Part shown: one piece after another, positions 23,970-35,700 of the stretch
Position numbering within the stretch: the first letter of the stretch is position 1
Layout: each line of letters starts with the position of its first letter
Source: Channa striata
Lineage: Eukaryota > Chordata > Actinopteri > Anabantiformes > Channidae
Assembly: GCA_033026295.1 (NCBI GenBank)
Contig: CM065187.1
Span: forward strand, 3,302,888-3,366,887
Length of the DNA: 64,000 nt
Direction of reading: 5' to 3'
Translations under genes and position numbers: made by a program
Notes under the pieces: generated by a model
Told to the model about the DNA's origin: nothing
The model's input: only the letters and a program-made list of their open reading frames with translations
The model's database searches: none

Positions 23970-26900
23970 ATGGCACCAACCGGAGCAAAGAAGGTAAGAT
24001 TCCCGCGCACGACGCGGCTTCCGCGGTTTCACTTTCGCCTGCTGCACGTCGTTTCAAAGCCCCGCGTCCCGTTTCTCTCTTCCAGGGCATTTTGGAGCGT
24101 CTGGACGCCGGACAGGTCGTCATCGGGGATGGAGGCTTCGTCTTCGCGCTCGAGAAGCGCGGATACGTCAAGGCAGGACCGTGGACACCCGAGGCTGCGT
24201 CCGAGCACCCTGAAGCGGGTACGATCGTTTCCCAAATGGCCGTTTCCCGACTCGTGCATGCGCCCCTGACTGCGCCGTCTTGTTTCAGTGCGCCAGCTGC
24301 ACCGGGAGTTCCTCCGGGCCGGATCCAACGTCATGCAGACGTTCACGTTCTACGCCAGCGACGACAAGCTGGAGAACAGGGGTCACACGCAGCGCTTCAC
24401 CGTGAGCGGCCTTTAACGCGCAGCTGCTCCCAGCTCTCATGTGGTGTCATGGGGAAAGCTTGGCAGCAACACTGGCATCACACAAATGTCAGCACGGCAA
24501 GGTGAAAGGTGACCCTACTTGCATTTAGAGAGTGTGTGTGTGTGTGTGTGTGTGTTCTTTAAATTTGCAGGGGCAGCAAATAAATGAAGCAGCCTGTGAC
24601 CTGGCCAGGGAGGTGGCCAATGAGGGTGATGCCCTGGTGGCCGGAGGAGTCTCCCAGACTCCAGCCTACCTGAGCTGCAAGAGCGAGGATGAGGTCAAGG
24701 CCACCTTTAAGAAGCAGCTGGACGTCTTTGTGTGTAAAAACGTGGACTTCCTGATTGCAGAGGTACGGGGTGTTGCTCTTCCATTGCTCACAGCAGCAGC
24801 CAAGAATCCTCCCCGACTTCAGTCCTTAGCAAAGGTGTAGTGTTGCCGGTCTGAGCCTGGGGGCCGTCGTGTACCTTCCTAAATATAACCACGTTGCTAT
24901 TAGTTTTAAACCAGGGTAGTCATTACAAGTCTGTCGAGAATCAAAAGAAGCGGATCACGCAGGGTTCATGAGGGAACTAATGTACAGTGCAGGCTTTTCA
25001 ACCCCCCTGCAGTTTGTAACCCAGGCTCATTCTTTCATGCTTTAGAAAAAACCTTCCAGAGCTGCAAAAGAGGAACCAATTCATATGAGCTTGTTGGCAA
25101 ATAGCTGCGTATTGAAGCAGCAGTTATAAAAGCATTTTTATTTCATCCTGGAGCCTTCCACATCCCACTGATATTCTACCCTTGAGCTGAGGCAACTTTT
25201 TCAATTGCATAGTAATTCTTTAAAACGTTGATCTTTCATAAATGGAAATGTAAAAACCAGGAGCCTGTGGTCTTGGACAACATTCGACTAGATCACTTTA
25301 ATGTAAAACACAACGGGTCTACTGTGTCTGATATTGAAATTAAAATGTCCTTTTTACTTTTTTGCTCCCTTAGTATTTTGAACATGTGGAGGAGGCCGAG
25401 TGGGCAGTCCAGGTTTTGAAGACCACTGGCAAACCTGTGGCTGCAACTATGTGTATTGGACCTGAAGGAGACCTGAACGGAGTCAGTCCTGGAGACTGTG
25501 CGGTCAGGCTCGTCAAAGCTGGTACGAGGATCTCTGCTCAAATATAAAACGTGTTGAAAAAGCCTTGCACACATCCGGGCTCTTATGCTGTGGTAAAGCT
25601 GCACCGGACACAAAACGAGTTGAACATGCGGAGTGTGGCTCTGCCTGGGGTGACTGCATGTTTAAGCTCACAAACCTCAGGGATTCTGTAATCCGGTGAC
25701 CAGTACAAACATTTAGAGCGCTCATCTTGTGAATCTGTGCAAAATGAACCTGTCTGACTTGTTACCGGACTGCACAGATATGGAATCATCTGTTCAGTTG
25801 CATTTTATTAGATGCATAAAATAAAAAGTTGTGGACTACAGCAGGTCTGCTGAAATCCTCCTTTATGAAGGTCTTAGGGTTCAGGTTTTTTTGCTGTCCC
25901 AGTTCAACTGAAGTTGTTTGCCAGTTGAATTGTCGTCCAGTCAGTCTATATCTAGGCTAAATATTCATCGCTCTGTCTTAGGCATTTCAGCAGCAGAATG
26001 ATCATTCCAGCAACACTGTAACCTTCATGAAAGGGCGTACCTAACAAACTGACACCTGAGGGTATTCCACAGTGAAAGTGAGAATTTCCTTGTGTCATAA
26101 TTTAGATTTCATATGCATACTGCAGAGATTTGTTTGCACAGCAGCTGAAAGTTAAACATTCAACAAAAAATGGACTGAATTTGTCAATCCCAGCATATTT
26201 CATACTTGGAAAATCTGTGTCTTCCTGACTCGTATCTTTCTTTTAAACTCTGAACTGTGCAGACAGTTATAAATCTGAAATGTGTGGATGGGTAGAACTT
26301 GGACTAAATTTTAAAGCTTCTTGTATATTTGCTTTCTGGTGCCATCTAGTGGAAGTGGCAGAGACTGCTGCCCACTGTACATCTTTCCATAGTAGCGCTG
26401 AAAGTATCAAACTGCATCTCCTTTAACCAGAATATTAATGATTATTTTTTTGGTTCCCAAAACAGGAGCCCAGATTGTGGGCGTTAACTGTCACTTTGAC
26501 CCCGTGACCTGTGTCAAAACTGTGAAGCTGATGAAGGAGGGAGTGGAGAAGGCCGGACTGAAGGCTCACTATATGAGCCAGCCGCTGGCGTACCACACTC
26601 CTGACTGCAACCGCCAGGGTTTCATTGATCTGCCAGAGTTCCCTTTCAGTATGTGAACACCAGTCTCTCATTGCACACGTTGCCTTTGAAGACGGCAGAC
26701 TCACGTTCAACATTTTTTTGTTTTAATAGGTCTGGAGCCGAGAATTGTAACCAGGTGGGACGTGCAGAAATATGCCCGGGAAGCGTATAACGTCGGCATC
26801 CGTTACATCGGTGGCTGCTGTGGATTTGAACCCTATCATATCCGCGCCGTGGCCGAGGAACTGGCACCTGAGAGGGGTTTCCTGCCCGCTGGTTCTGAGA

Positions 26901-27218
26901 AGCACGGCAGCTGGGGCAGCGGCCTGGACATGCACACGAAACCTTGGGTCAGAGCAAGGTAGAGAAGGGTTTATTTTTTTCTTCAAAAACACTGTAAATG
27001 TATTTAGTTGATTTCAAAAGCTCATTCCTGTCCGTAGGGCTCGTCGTGATTACTGGGAGAAGCTGAAGCCTGCTTCTGGCCGTCCTTTCTGTCCCTCCAT
27101 GTCGACGCCTGATGGATGGGGCGTCACCAAAGGCCACGCCGACCTGATGCAGCAGAAGGAGGCCACCTCTGAGGAGCAGCTGAAGGTGCTCTTCGACAAG
27201 GCCAGCAAAGGCAACTGA
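23970..27218 (+). CDS. bhmt: Betaine-homocysteine S-methyltransferase (complete)
   Basis: Cytosolic zinc enzyme moving a methyl group from betaine to homocysteine, giving methionine and dimethylglycine. Exons: 23970-23993, 24086-24218, 24289-24401, 24571-24762, 25374-25521, 26466-26648, 26730-26958, 27038-27218. They total 1203 nt, 400 residues (human 406), with all phases closed and GT-AG introns. The start MAPTGAKK is split from GILERLDAG by an intron, as in other fish. Zinc ligands are visible as Cys212 in GVNCHFDP and Cys294/Cys295 in GGCCGFEP. The homocysteine-methyltransferase barrel covers about residues 10-310; the C-terminal tail includes HGSWGSGL and WGVTKGHADLMQQKE, the oligomerisation arm of the family. 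A decayed copy lies 1 kb upstream. The product feeds DMGDH, the divergent neighbour. Confidence 0.98.
24532..24555. repeat. (GT)12 microsatellite beside BHMT exon 4 acceptor
   Basis: GT run ending 15 bases before the exon 4 acceptor AG (24569-24570), thus overlapping the polypyrimidine/branch region of intron 3. Confidence 0.95.
24763..25373 (+). other. BHMT intron 4
   Basis: 611 bp, nothing recognised. Confidence 0.75.
25522..26465 (+). other. BHMT intron 5
   Basis: 944 bp, no coding sequence. A GCCATCTAGTGGAAG word at about 26341 recurs in related form at 4488 and 28009. Confidence 0.7.
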
Positions 27219-27517
27219 ATGCCCCTCTGCATCTGTAAGGAGGGGCCAAGGGGCGGCGTGTGAGAAGGCTTGCTCCCGCATTCCCTTAAGTTTACATACC
27301 ATAAAGATTGAAGCGCTGAAGTTCGTTTGATCTTAGGACCATTTTTACCCTGTGTGGAAGACTAGCATTACTTCAGATTAGCTTTAGATCCTGCAAGCTA
27401 TAATGGAAAAAGAAGTGCCTGTTTCAGAACCATCATCTCAACATTGCGACATTAGTGAGTATAAGGTTTAGAGGAGCAGTTACTCAGTGCCTTTAATAAT
27501 CGAAAAGTGCCTGCAGC

Positions 27518-27523
27518 AATAAA
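27518..27523 (+). terminator. BHMT poly(A) signal
   Basis: AATAAA 300 bases after the BHMT stop codon, the first canonical signal downstream. The upstream relic keeps a matching AATAAA at 22960, supporting this as the gene's true 3' end. Confidence 0.8.
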
Positions 27524-29175
27524 CTCAAACTGAACAAAATCTGCATGTATGAGTATTCTTTTTAGACTTGGCTGGGTGTCATTTTAGAGGAAAAATTACT
27601 ATTCTATCAAGAGCAAAAACTTTAAGCTGTTTAAGCAACAGAATTGTGTTTAATGTGTTAAGATCATATATAATACCTTGCGTGATATCTGGAAAATGCA
27701 TTTTTGCACTTCTTCACTATAAATTGTGACATTACTTAATTGGGTTCATCCTAAAATGTCATAATCTAGAAAGCTGTAAAAAAGGTTTGGAATTTAAGGA
27801 CTTGTTGCTGTGACAAAAGATTAAATTAATCCAACTATAATAAACTAAAATGCAGATTTGTGCCAAATTTTCAACATTGTAATTTCAAAACCTTCATCCC
27901 ATTCGTAAATCAAACAAGCATTTCTTTCTGATTAAAAACAAGGAACTTGCATTTTGTCTGCAATCAGGTATTTCTGACCCAGAAACTTATGCTTATGTAC
28001 TTTTGCCACCACCTAGTGGACAATTTACTTAAATAAGTGTTTTTAAAACTTACTCTTTAACTTAAGCTATATTTTGTTGGTTTTCATCAATATGAGCATA
28101 ATCTGCTTATTAAGACCACGTAGATGAGTGTGTTGGAATCACCACGTGGTGTTTGGGGGTTAACCCGTATGGGCTCAAGCCTCTATACTGACACTCAAAC
28201 CAGATTTAAATTGTTAAGTGAGTTTAAAGTCATCTTAAATAAATGTTAATGCTCCTATTTCCACAGAACATTTATTAAGACTATGATTTACTTGAACGTG
28301 TGTCAGTTACAATGGAAATCTTGTGGGAGTTTTCATTTCCTGTGTTTATTCAGTGACTGTATTTTTAACTTCCACAATGACATGGATATATTAGGATGTG
28401 ATGTTACCACATTCCCAGGCTTCTTCAAAGATACAATGCATGACCTTCACCCCGGGAACGAGCTGCAGAGTCGTTCAATCACCTTTCAAAAGCTTCAAAC
28501 CAGATACATTTGTCTGAAAGGCAGTAAACACATTGACTCTACTGTACACTGATACATTTTATACGTACTTGCAAATACAAAAACAAATGGAGTATTTTGC
28601 TCTTTCCAGAATACATGTATCCCAAAATACGATTTGTTGCAATTTGGCAAACAAAATGAAATTTACATTGACTTTCCAAAACGATTGAATCAGGTTTCAG
28701 ATCGCAAGATGTTTTTGATCTGAAAGTTTTGGCATCAACTCAATAGAAAGGCCACGCACATTTTTTTTTCCGGAAATAAATGTCTGTTGTTTATGGCTGG
28801 CTCGTTGGTGCTTTGTTCTTCTTCGCTGTTGTTTATGGTGACTCGTCTTTTGTCCCAGTCGGTTTCCCGTACAGCTTCCGGCAGTTAGCACGTTCCCTGC
28901 GTGCTTGCGTCATTGATCTGCCCACGTGCAGATGTTTATGCTCCTCGTGCACGCCTGCAATGGAACGACAGACAGGAAAAGAAAGCCAACACATAAAATG
29001 GAGGCGTTTTTAAAAATATTTTTAACATCCACAGAGATTATTGAATAGTTAAACAAATTTATGTGAATTAATTTCCTGTCGTTCGGTGCATTTATAAGTT
29101 TCCCAGCAAAGGGTCTATAACGGTGCCTTCAGGTGTCGTGGGAAAAACCAGGCATATGCCGAGTTTTCAGAAGAC

Positions 29176-29280
29176 GTCGTGTGATTATATTTCAAACCAC
29201 TAACCGTGTGATATTTTTCCTACCAACAGTCGTATGATATTGTTCTCACCAGTAGTCGCGTGGTGTGTTGTCTATCACCA
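29176..29280. repeat. Degenerate minisatellite, period 26-27 bp, about 4 units
   Basis: The core GTCGTGTGAT / CCGTGTGATA / GTCGTATGATA / GTCGCGTGGTG recurs with starts near 29176, 29204, 29229 and 29255, each followed by a TT-rich stretch and CCA-C/A-CA. Confidence 0.65.
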
Positions 29281-29639
29281 GCCTAAAACAAATGATTTGA
29301 GCATGACTTGTTCTATATAAACGCCCAAGAATACATTGGTGTCTTTTTTAAAGGCTGGTGATGTAAAATATCCAAAGGTGGGTTTCTAAATGTAGGGAAC
29401 AGATGGAGGAAAATGAGTAGAAATTGGCCAAGAGCTCAAGGTTCTTGGAAACAATATGTCAAGTCTATATGAATTACTATAATTGTAACAACTAAGATTA
29501 AATAATCCCAAGAAACTGCTGCTATTTGTAATTCCAGATGTCCTAATTCCAAAGGTGGATAGTCAGACACGTAAAAGGCCTTTTCTACCCTTAAGTGCTG
29601 GAGTAAAGACACAGATTGAAATGACCACCAACATTTGTG

Positions 29640-29830
29640 GGGTTTTTTTTAATCACTTTGAAGCCATTTGGTGTCTGTTTTACTAGTTTTACGTGTTGCT
29701 TTATTTAAAGAGGTATTGATCACTTTTTAAGGATTTTGCATCACTTTTCATCTCTTTCTGATTGTTTTGTCTCTATTTGAGCTACGGTGGTTCGTTTTTG
29801 TAGTGATTTTGCCTCTCTTACTCATTCTGA
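29640..29830. repeat. T-rich degenerate tandem tract
   Basis: Runs of TTTTGTCTCTATTTGAG- and TTTTGCATCACTTTTCATCTC-like words, resembling tracts at 4640-4820 and 20760-20960. Looks like a decayed 18-22 bp tandem repeat; unit boundaries are not clear. Confidence 0.4.
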
Positions 29831-30269
29831 TTCTGTCCGGTGGTTTTATATATGTCTATTAGCTGTTTTCTCATTGTTTGACTGAGCCATTATTTTATAA
29901 CAAATGTTGGTATTAAAGGTCTTCACTTAAAAATTAAAGTCTGTCCTAAAATAACTCCCATTTAAACGCTGAAGGATTCGGCTGTCTGAAATAATTAAAG
30001 CAAACTGAAAACTTCCAAAGTGTAAGTACTATTTTTTTCAGGTGTTTCTACTATTCTTGAGAATTTAAATTTTCTGTGACTTCACACTTTGGTTTTACTG
30101 CCTTTCAGAGAAAAGTGTCATACTTTTTACTTCACTACTTTTATGTGATAGCTGTAGTAATTCAAGAAGGATATTAGTGACTGTAGAGGCCCCCTTATGC
30201 ATGTCCGATAATCCAAAACCACTCCAGAGATTGATGTATATCTGGTTAGACTTCACTTCTGGTTAGACA

Positions 30270-30345
30270 TAAACTGCATTTCGTTGCCTTGTACATGTGT
30301 AATGACAATAAAGTTGAACCTAATCTAATGTAATATAAATTCATT
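30270..30345 (+). mobile_element. 3' tail of a fish non-LTR element
   Basis: CTGCATTTCGTTGCC, then GACAATAAAGTTGAACC and TAATCTAATGTAAT. This combination, ending in ATCTA-type repeats, is a very common teleost retroelement end. No coding part remains. Confidence 0.55.
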
Positions 30346-30819
30346 GAACTTCTGTATTCCACACTACAACGGATGACAATAGTTGTACAAATCATGTTAA
30401 TATAATACCTAAACTGTGCCTCCACAACTGAACACTGGTGTAGTACAAACTTATCGCTCAAGTCTGTTTCTGACTACCAAAGATCAATACAGACATTGGT
30501 TTCCTTGACAACTACTGAGGCAAGCTTGGAAGGCACCTCTCTGATGTTTTAGATGATGTCATTAGCGACATACAAGTTTTAGTTATCCGTTAACCTAACC
30601 CGACTGCAGAAAAATACAAAGCAGAGGACAAAAAGTGAGAAGCTATCAGTGGCTCATACAGTGACAATAGTAGTTTGGGTGGCAGTAGTATGTGTGATAT
30701 GTATTAATGTGTGCATGTGTGATACAAGTACAAATGAATGGTTTATAAGGGGGAGACCGAAGACAGTGTGTGGAGATGCACAGTGCAAACTGTTAAAAGA
30801 GAATCAAAACTAGGGCAAA

Positions 30820-30840
30820 CATATATATGTATATATATAC
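30820..30840. repeat. (TA)n tract
   Basis: ATATATATGTATATATATA tract in the BHMT-JMY spacer. Confidence 0.85.
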
Positions 30841-31239
30841 AGAGTATAAACATTCACCTACATCCTTTGTTTACTCAGGATGTAAACATGTAGTCGTCCT
30901 TTGCAAATAATGCAGATGAAGATGTAACTTTTCTTTTTCAGCGTGCACATTTAAGTGATGAACAATCACTTTATCACTGCAGTTCTACTTGCAATCCAAT
31001 ATTATGTTAAGTAATATGAATTAAGTCAATTTATGACTACTTTTACTTTGAACTGATACATTTCTACTTTGTTACTTAAATACCATTTAATACACCACTT
31101 ATATACACGTGTAACAGTATTTAGACTCTGCTGGTATTGCAACGTTTACTGGAGTAAATGATTTGAGTCCTTTCTACCACCAACTGACATTCTTTTGTTT
31201 ATATTATATATTTTTAAAAAAGCCACAGCGGAACCTTTC

Positions 31240-31760
31240 CGTGTTTCCTGAAGGGAACATCGGGAGGGGGGAGGGTGCAGCACTTAAACCCCTCCCCGGA
31301 TTTGACAAACGCGCACGCACCTTCGCTGCTTGTAAACACAAGCTCACACGTGACAGCGAGAGCCGAGCCGAGCCGAGCCGCGCCGCGCGACCGCATTGTC
31401 TGCGAGCGGGGGACAAAGAGAGAGAGAGCGAGAGCGTCCGCGCGAGCAGCGGCCAGGTGAGCAGCGGCCAGGTGTCATGACAACCGCTGTTACGTGCCCC
31501 GAGATGAAGCCGAGTCCCGCTCTTCGGTTACACCGCCGCGTCCGATGAACTTGTTCAGGTTTGGGTCGTTTTGAGGGACGACGACGTTCGCTGCGTTTTC
31601 GCCAGGTCGCTCACAGCTGGCAGCGGGTAAACAGAGCTGGAGACCCTTTGTTTCACCTTCGCTTTTTGCCTTTTTAGTCGCTTCGGCTGCGCCAAGTTTT
31701 ACTTTTCTCGCTGACGTCCGACGTTAGCTAGCTAGCTGTAGCAGTTAGCCTCGACAGAAG
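31240..31760 (+). promoter_or_regulatory. JMY CpG-rich promoter / 5'UTR
   Basis: Abrupt rise in G+C and CpG, with repeated GCCGA units (31366-31380) and a perfect 15-bp tandem duplication (31444-31458, 31459-31473). The copies end in CCAG followed by GTGAGC or GTGTCA. A TTTTTAG at 31670-31676 could be an acceptor, so a 5'UTR intron is possible. No TATA box seen, as expected for a broadly expressed gene. Confidence 0.6.
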
Positions 31761-31818
31761 AGGAGATTTTCCAGCTAGACACGTTAATCTGCTTATTTTT
31801 TTCCACGGGCTGGATGAA

Positions 31819-32713
31819 ATGTCATTCACCATGGAGGATCACTTGGAGTCCGGGTGGGTTTCCGTCCGACCCAGAGTCTTCGACGAAAAAGAGAGGCACA
31901 AATTTGTTTTCATCGTGGCCTGGAACGACATCGAAGGAAAGTTCGCCATAACCTGCCACAACAGAACCGTTCAGAGACGGGCCACTTTTCTGGACCCGCT
32001 CCTCGACTGTAGCTCCGCCGCCGCCGCCGCCGCCGCCGCGTTTCCTGTCCCCGGCGCCTCCGTGGCAGAGAAGCCCAAAAAAAGTCTGGTCACGACGAGA
32101 AAAGATGGATCCTGCCAAGCGGGCAAAGTTAGACCGCACTCGGTCCCCAAAGGAAAGCCCGCAACAAAGGCTATTGTTGGAGAGAAGACGGCTTTAAAAG
32201 TCGTTAGTTCCAGGACGTTGGATTGTGTGAGTCACACGTTGGAGTCGTGGGATATCGTGACGCCCAAAGTGATGGACACCTGAGGTTCTGGAACCCGTGG
32301 ATGTGCTGCTCTCCTCGGATGACTCCGACCCGGGGGACGGTGAGACCAGCGGCCGCGAAGACTTCAGCTGGGCCGGCCTGTTCTCCTTCCAGGACCTGAG
32401 GGCAGCCCACCTCCAGCTATGCGCCGTCAACTCGGACCTGGAGCCGTGTTTACCGCTGTTTCCGGAGGAGCAGTCCGGAGTGTGGACCGTGCTCTTCGGC
32501 GCCCCGGGGGTGTCGCAGCGGGAGACGGACGCGCTGTGCTACCAGCTGCAGGTGTACCTGGGTCATGCCTTGGACACCTGTGGCTGGAAGATCCTCTCGC
32601 AGGTGCTTTTCTCTGAGAGTGACGACGTGGAGGAGTACTACGAGAGTCTGAGTGAGCTCCGGCAGAAAGGCTACGAAGACGCCCTGGACAGAGCCAAAAG
32701 ACGGATGCAAGAG
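31819..32713 (+). CDS. jmy: JMY exon 1 with one-base frameshift
   Basis: From ATG 31819 the frame runs to a TGA at 32281. Conserved JMY sequence then continues one frame over, from GAG at 32282 (EVLEPVDV, matching the vertebrate EVLE segment) to the donor at 32714. The +1 frame has a stop at 32270-32272, so the shift lies between 32270 and 32283. Removing one C of the CC at 32279-32280 gives VMDTEVLEP and an exon of 894 bases, in phase with exon 2. The region also has eight GCC/GCG alanine codons at 32017-32040. Start chosen by match to the vertebrate MSF- N-terminus rather than the in-frame ATG at 31831. Confidence 0.9.
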
Positions 32714-35700
32714 GTGAAAGGTCTCATCCTTACTCGGGTTTGGCACATGATTAGTACAGACATCAGCAGGTACATGATGTTGAGGCGTCCTAAAAGCTTA
32801 TGTCAGTGTCATAACGGTTTGGGAATTCAAAAGGCAAAAATTTGGATATAAAGTTTTTATTTGAAAATCCACATAATTGCCACTCACCGTTCACTTACAC
32901 GTGAATGTTTTTGTCATATGTGATGCTAAAATACCTTTTGTGGTTTGATCTGCTGATGGGACATAAGTCATCTGAAGACATCACCCTGTCATGGGACAAT
33001 TTATGCAGGTCACACTTTACTCTTGGGTTTGTGGTATTGTAAATATAGGATATCAAGAAATGATCAGAAAATAAATCAGTTGTCGTAATTAGCATTAGTT
33101 ACTAATTATTTTCATCATTCACATCTCTTTTTTACTTTTACTGATATGATCCTAAAACATATCGGTGCTGTTAAGATTGTATAGGAAAACCCTAAACCAG
33201 TTATAGGAGCAGTCTCTGGCTTTAACTGGCAGTTTTCTGAGAATCATTGTGCTTCAGAGCCCGACTCTCCTCTTCCTTTGTCCCCCCCTGTGATCTACCA
33301 TCTGTTGCTGCACGTTTCCAGGCCTGTAACCTGATCTGGTTTGTCCGGACATCTATTGCAGTTGGCTGAGCAGTGTGAGGGGAGTTACGACAAACACAGA
33401 CCAACAATCAGAGGTGGAGCTACAGAAATGATGTGTCACCACAGATTGTCTTAGTGTTAGTCCTGACAGCTGAAGACATACTGTAAATACAGGAGAAATG
33501 TTTTCGTGTTTGCAGGATAGGGGTGATGTTTGTGGAGCGATGACTCTGTGAAGTTGTATCTGTGGTCCTGGTCATATTCACACTCCGTGTGCGCAACAGG
33601 AGGCAAAACCTCAGGCCAAACCATTTTACTTCCTTTGTTGTTTTGTTCAGCTGACTGACACAGAAAGCAAAAACAGCTGGTTAAAGGGTTGGGCCAGCCA
33701 GGAAGACATTATTTTAATGACATAATGTCTTACTTATTTATATACTCAGAGGCAACATTAATTGGTGCACTGGTAAAACGTGAAGCATTCCATTACAACC
33801 TTTTACCCATAAATCATGACAAGAGCTTTCAGTAATAAAGCGAACCGGTCATTATAAGCCTCACAGCAGAAGAATATATGGCAGAGCTGTATCGAATGGC
33901 ATTAAACTCTGTAAGTCTATCTCATGCACTGACATTTACATTTTGTCATTTGGCAGATGCTTTTATCCAATTTGACTTACAAGTGAGCTACAAGGCAGCT
34001 AAAATCTTAAGTCAAGGATAAAACATCAAAGCAAAGTGCTATCAGAAGTGTTTCATGAGATGCAAGGACAAGAAAGGGCAGAAAAGTTTTTTTAGCGCAA
34101 AGGACAATACAGAAGAGTTCTGTTTTCAGCAATTTTTAAAATATTAGGAGGGAGGTTGCTGAGCGTGCAAAGTTCGGCAGCTCATTCCACCATCGTGGGA
34201 TACCTGAGGTGAAGAGACTTCCTTGGCGTCTTCTGTGTAGTGCTGGGACAACCAGACATGGGTTGCTGGCAGAGCGCAGTGGACAGGAGTGATTGTAGAT
34301 CTGAATGATTGAGTGGAGCTAAGCCAGAGCCTTAGAGTTTTACCAAGCTGTAGAGAAGAGACAGAGCTTTGATTTTAATCCACGCAGTCAGAGGAAGTCA
34401 GTGTAAAGATGTGAAGAGTGGTCCTTTTTGGCTGATTTAAAAAAAAAAAAAAAAAAAAGTTCTGCTGCATTTTGGTTTGATTGTGCATGCTGGTAACCCC
34501 ATCAGCAGTGTATTGCAGTATTCAAAAGAACTTGTTCAGAAGAGCAAGAGCACGTCAGTCACCTGAGGTTTGTCCAGGTGGGTGCTGAGGTCTCCTAAGA
34601 TGAGAGAAGGGCCATGTTCAGGGAACTGGGACAACAGCACATATAGTTCATCGCACAAGTTCCACAGCTGGCCCTGTGGTCGGTTGGTCTCGCCCGGGTG
34701 GAGAGCGCACCTTGGGTGGCCGTGTTCTGCGGTGTGATCCAGGTTTCCATAAGTGCGAACATCTGAAAAGCTGATTGAAGCAAAAGCTGGAATGAAGTCA
34801 GCTTTGTTCACTGCAGGCTGGCAGTTCCACAGGGCAAGAGAAAAAGTGCAGACAACAAAGTGGTCTGGGTGAGGGGACGCAGGTGGGAGAGTCACCGTCC
34901 TCTTGGAGAACGCCACGTCCTGCGTCTGCGGAGGAGGACAGGGATCAGCTGAAAACACATAGTGAAAAACAAAACAGGCTTTCTGAAGTGGAAGAGGGTA
35001 AAAGTAAAAGTAACGTGAAGAAAGATCAAAAGAGCAAGACGGCTAAACCCAGTGTCTTAAGGCGTCCTCACTCACTGGTCTTCACACAAGGAGGGCGGAC
35101 GCCAGCAAAGCAGGTGCTTTAAATATGGTCTAATTGGCTACAGCTGAAAGTTCATTGAGACTAACGAGGGGGCGGAGACTCATTTGTGTGCGTTTGTTAG
35201 GTCAGAGTGACCAGGGGGACTATGTAACAGGGTTCCTTTTGTGAATCATATTTGAAGTGTGGTTTGTTGCACTTTCTCTATCAAAATTAAACAGATCTGA
35301 CTTAATCTTGGGTATGAAATGTAGTATCGCGTTGTTGCATCGTTGGATGATGTGTTGCTGGGTGAAGCAGTTGTCCATGAGCTGCAGTCAGTTGTTCGAT
35401 TTCCAGTTCCTCCTGGCCATAATGTGCCATGTCCTGGAGGTGAAGTAATGTTTGCCTGGGTTTCTGCATGTGAGAATGGTTAAAGGGCCCTAAAATGGTC
35501 CAAATAATAGAGCTTAGTAAATTTTTTTTTTTAAATGAAGGAACATTAATAACCAACTTTTGGTAATGATAACAATACAAATTTGATGTGAAAATAGGCT
35601 ATTGAAGGGGACAGTGACCATTATTTTATAATATTTTATGAATTTATTAATTTAAACTTAATGTCTCTTAAGTTACATAGTTAAATAAGTGTCAGGTATT

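Larger units (their letters stand above)
27219..31818. other. BHMT 3'UTR, intergenic spacer and JMY 5' region
   Basis: 4.6 kb without a recognised gene. Contents: BHMT 3'UTR to about 27540; AT-rich spacer; a 26-27 bp tandem repeat at 29176-29280; a T-rich tract at 29640-29830; a retroelement tail at 30270-30345; an AT dinucleotide tract at 30820-30840; and from about 31240 the GC-rich JMY promoter and 5'UTR. The open frame at 28283-28552 shows no known domain. Confidence 0.7.

Noticed and set aside
32260..32300. A small intron at the JMY frame break
   Set aside because: No GT-AG pair fits in the 14-base interval where the shift must lie.
34883..35122. Plus-strand frame beside the LINE fragment
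   Set aside because: Charged low-complexity frame antisense to the retroelement; no conserved domain or splice context.
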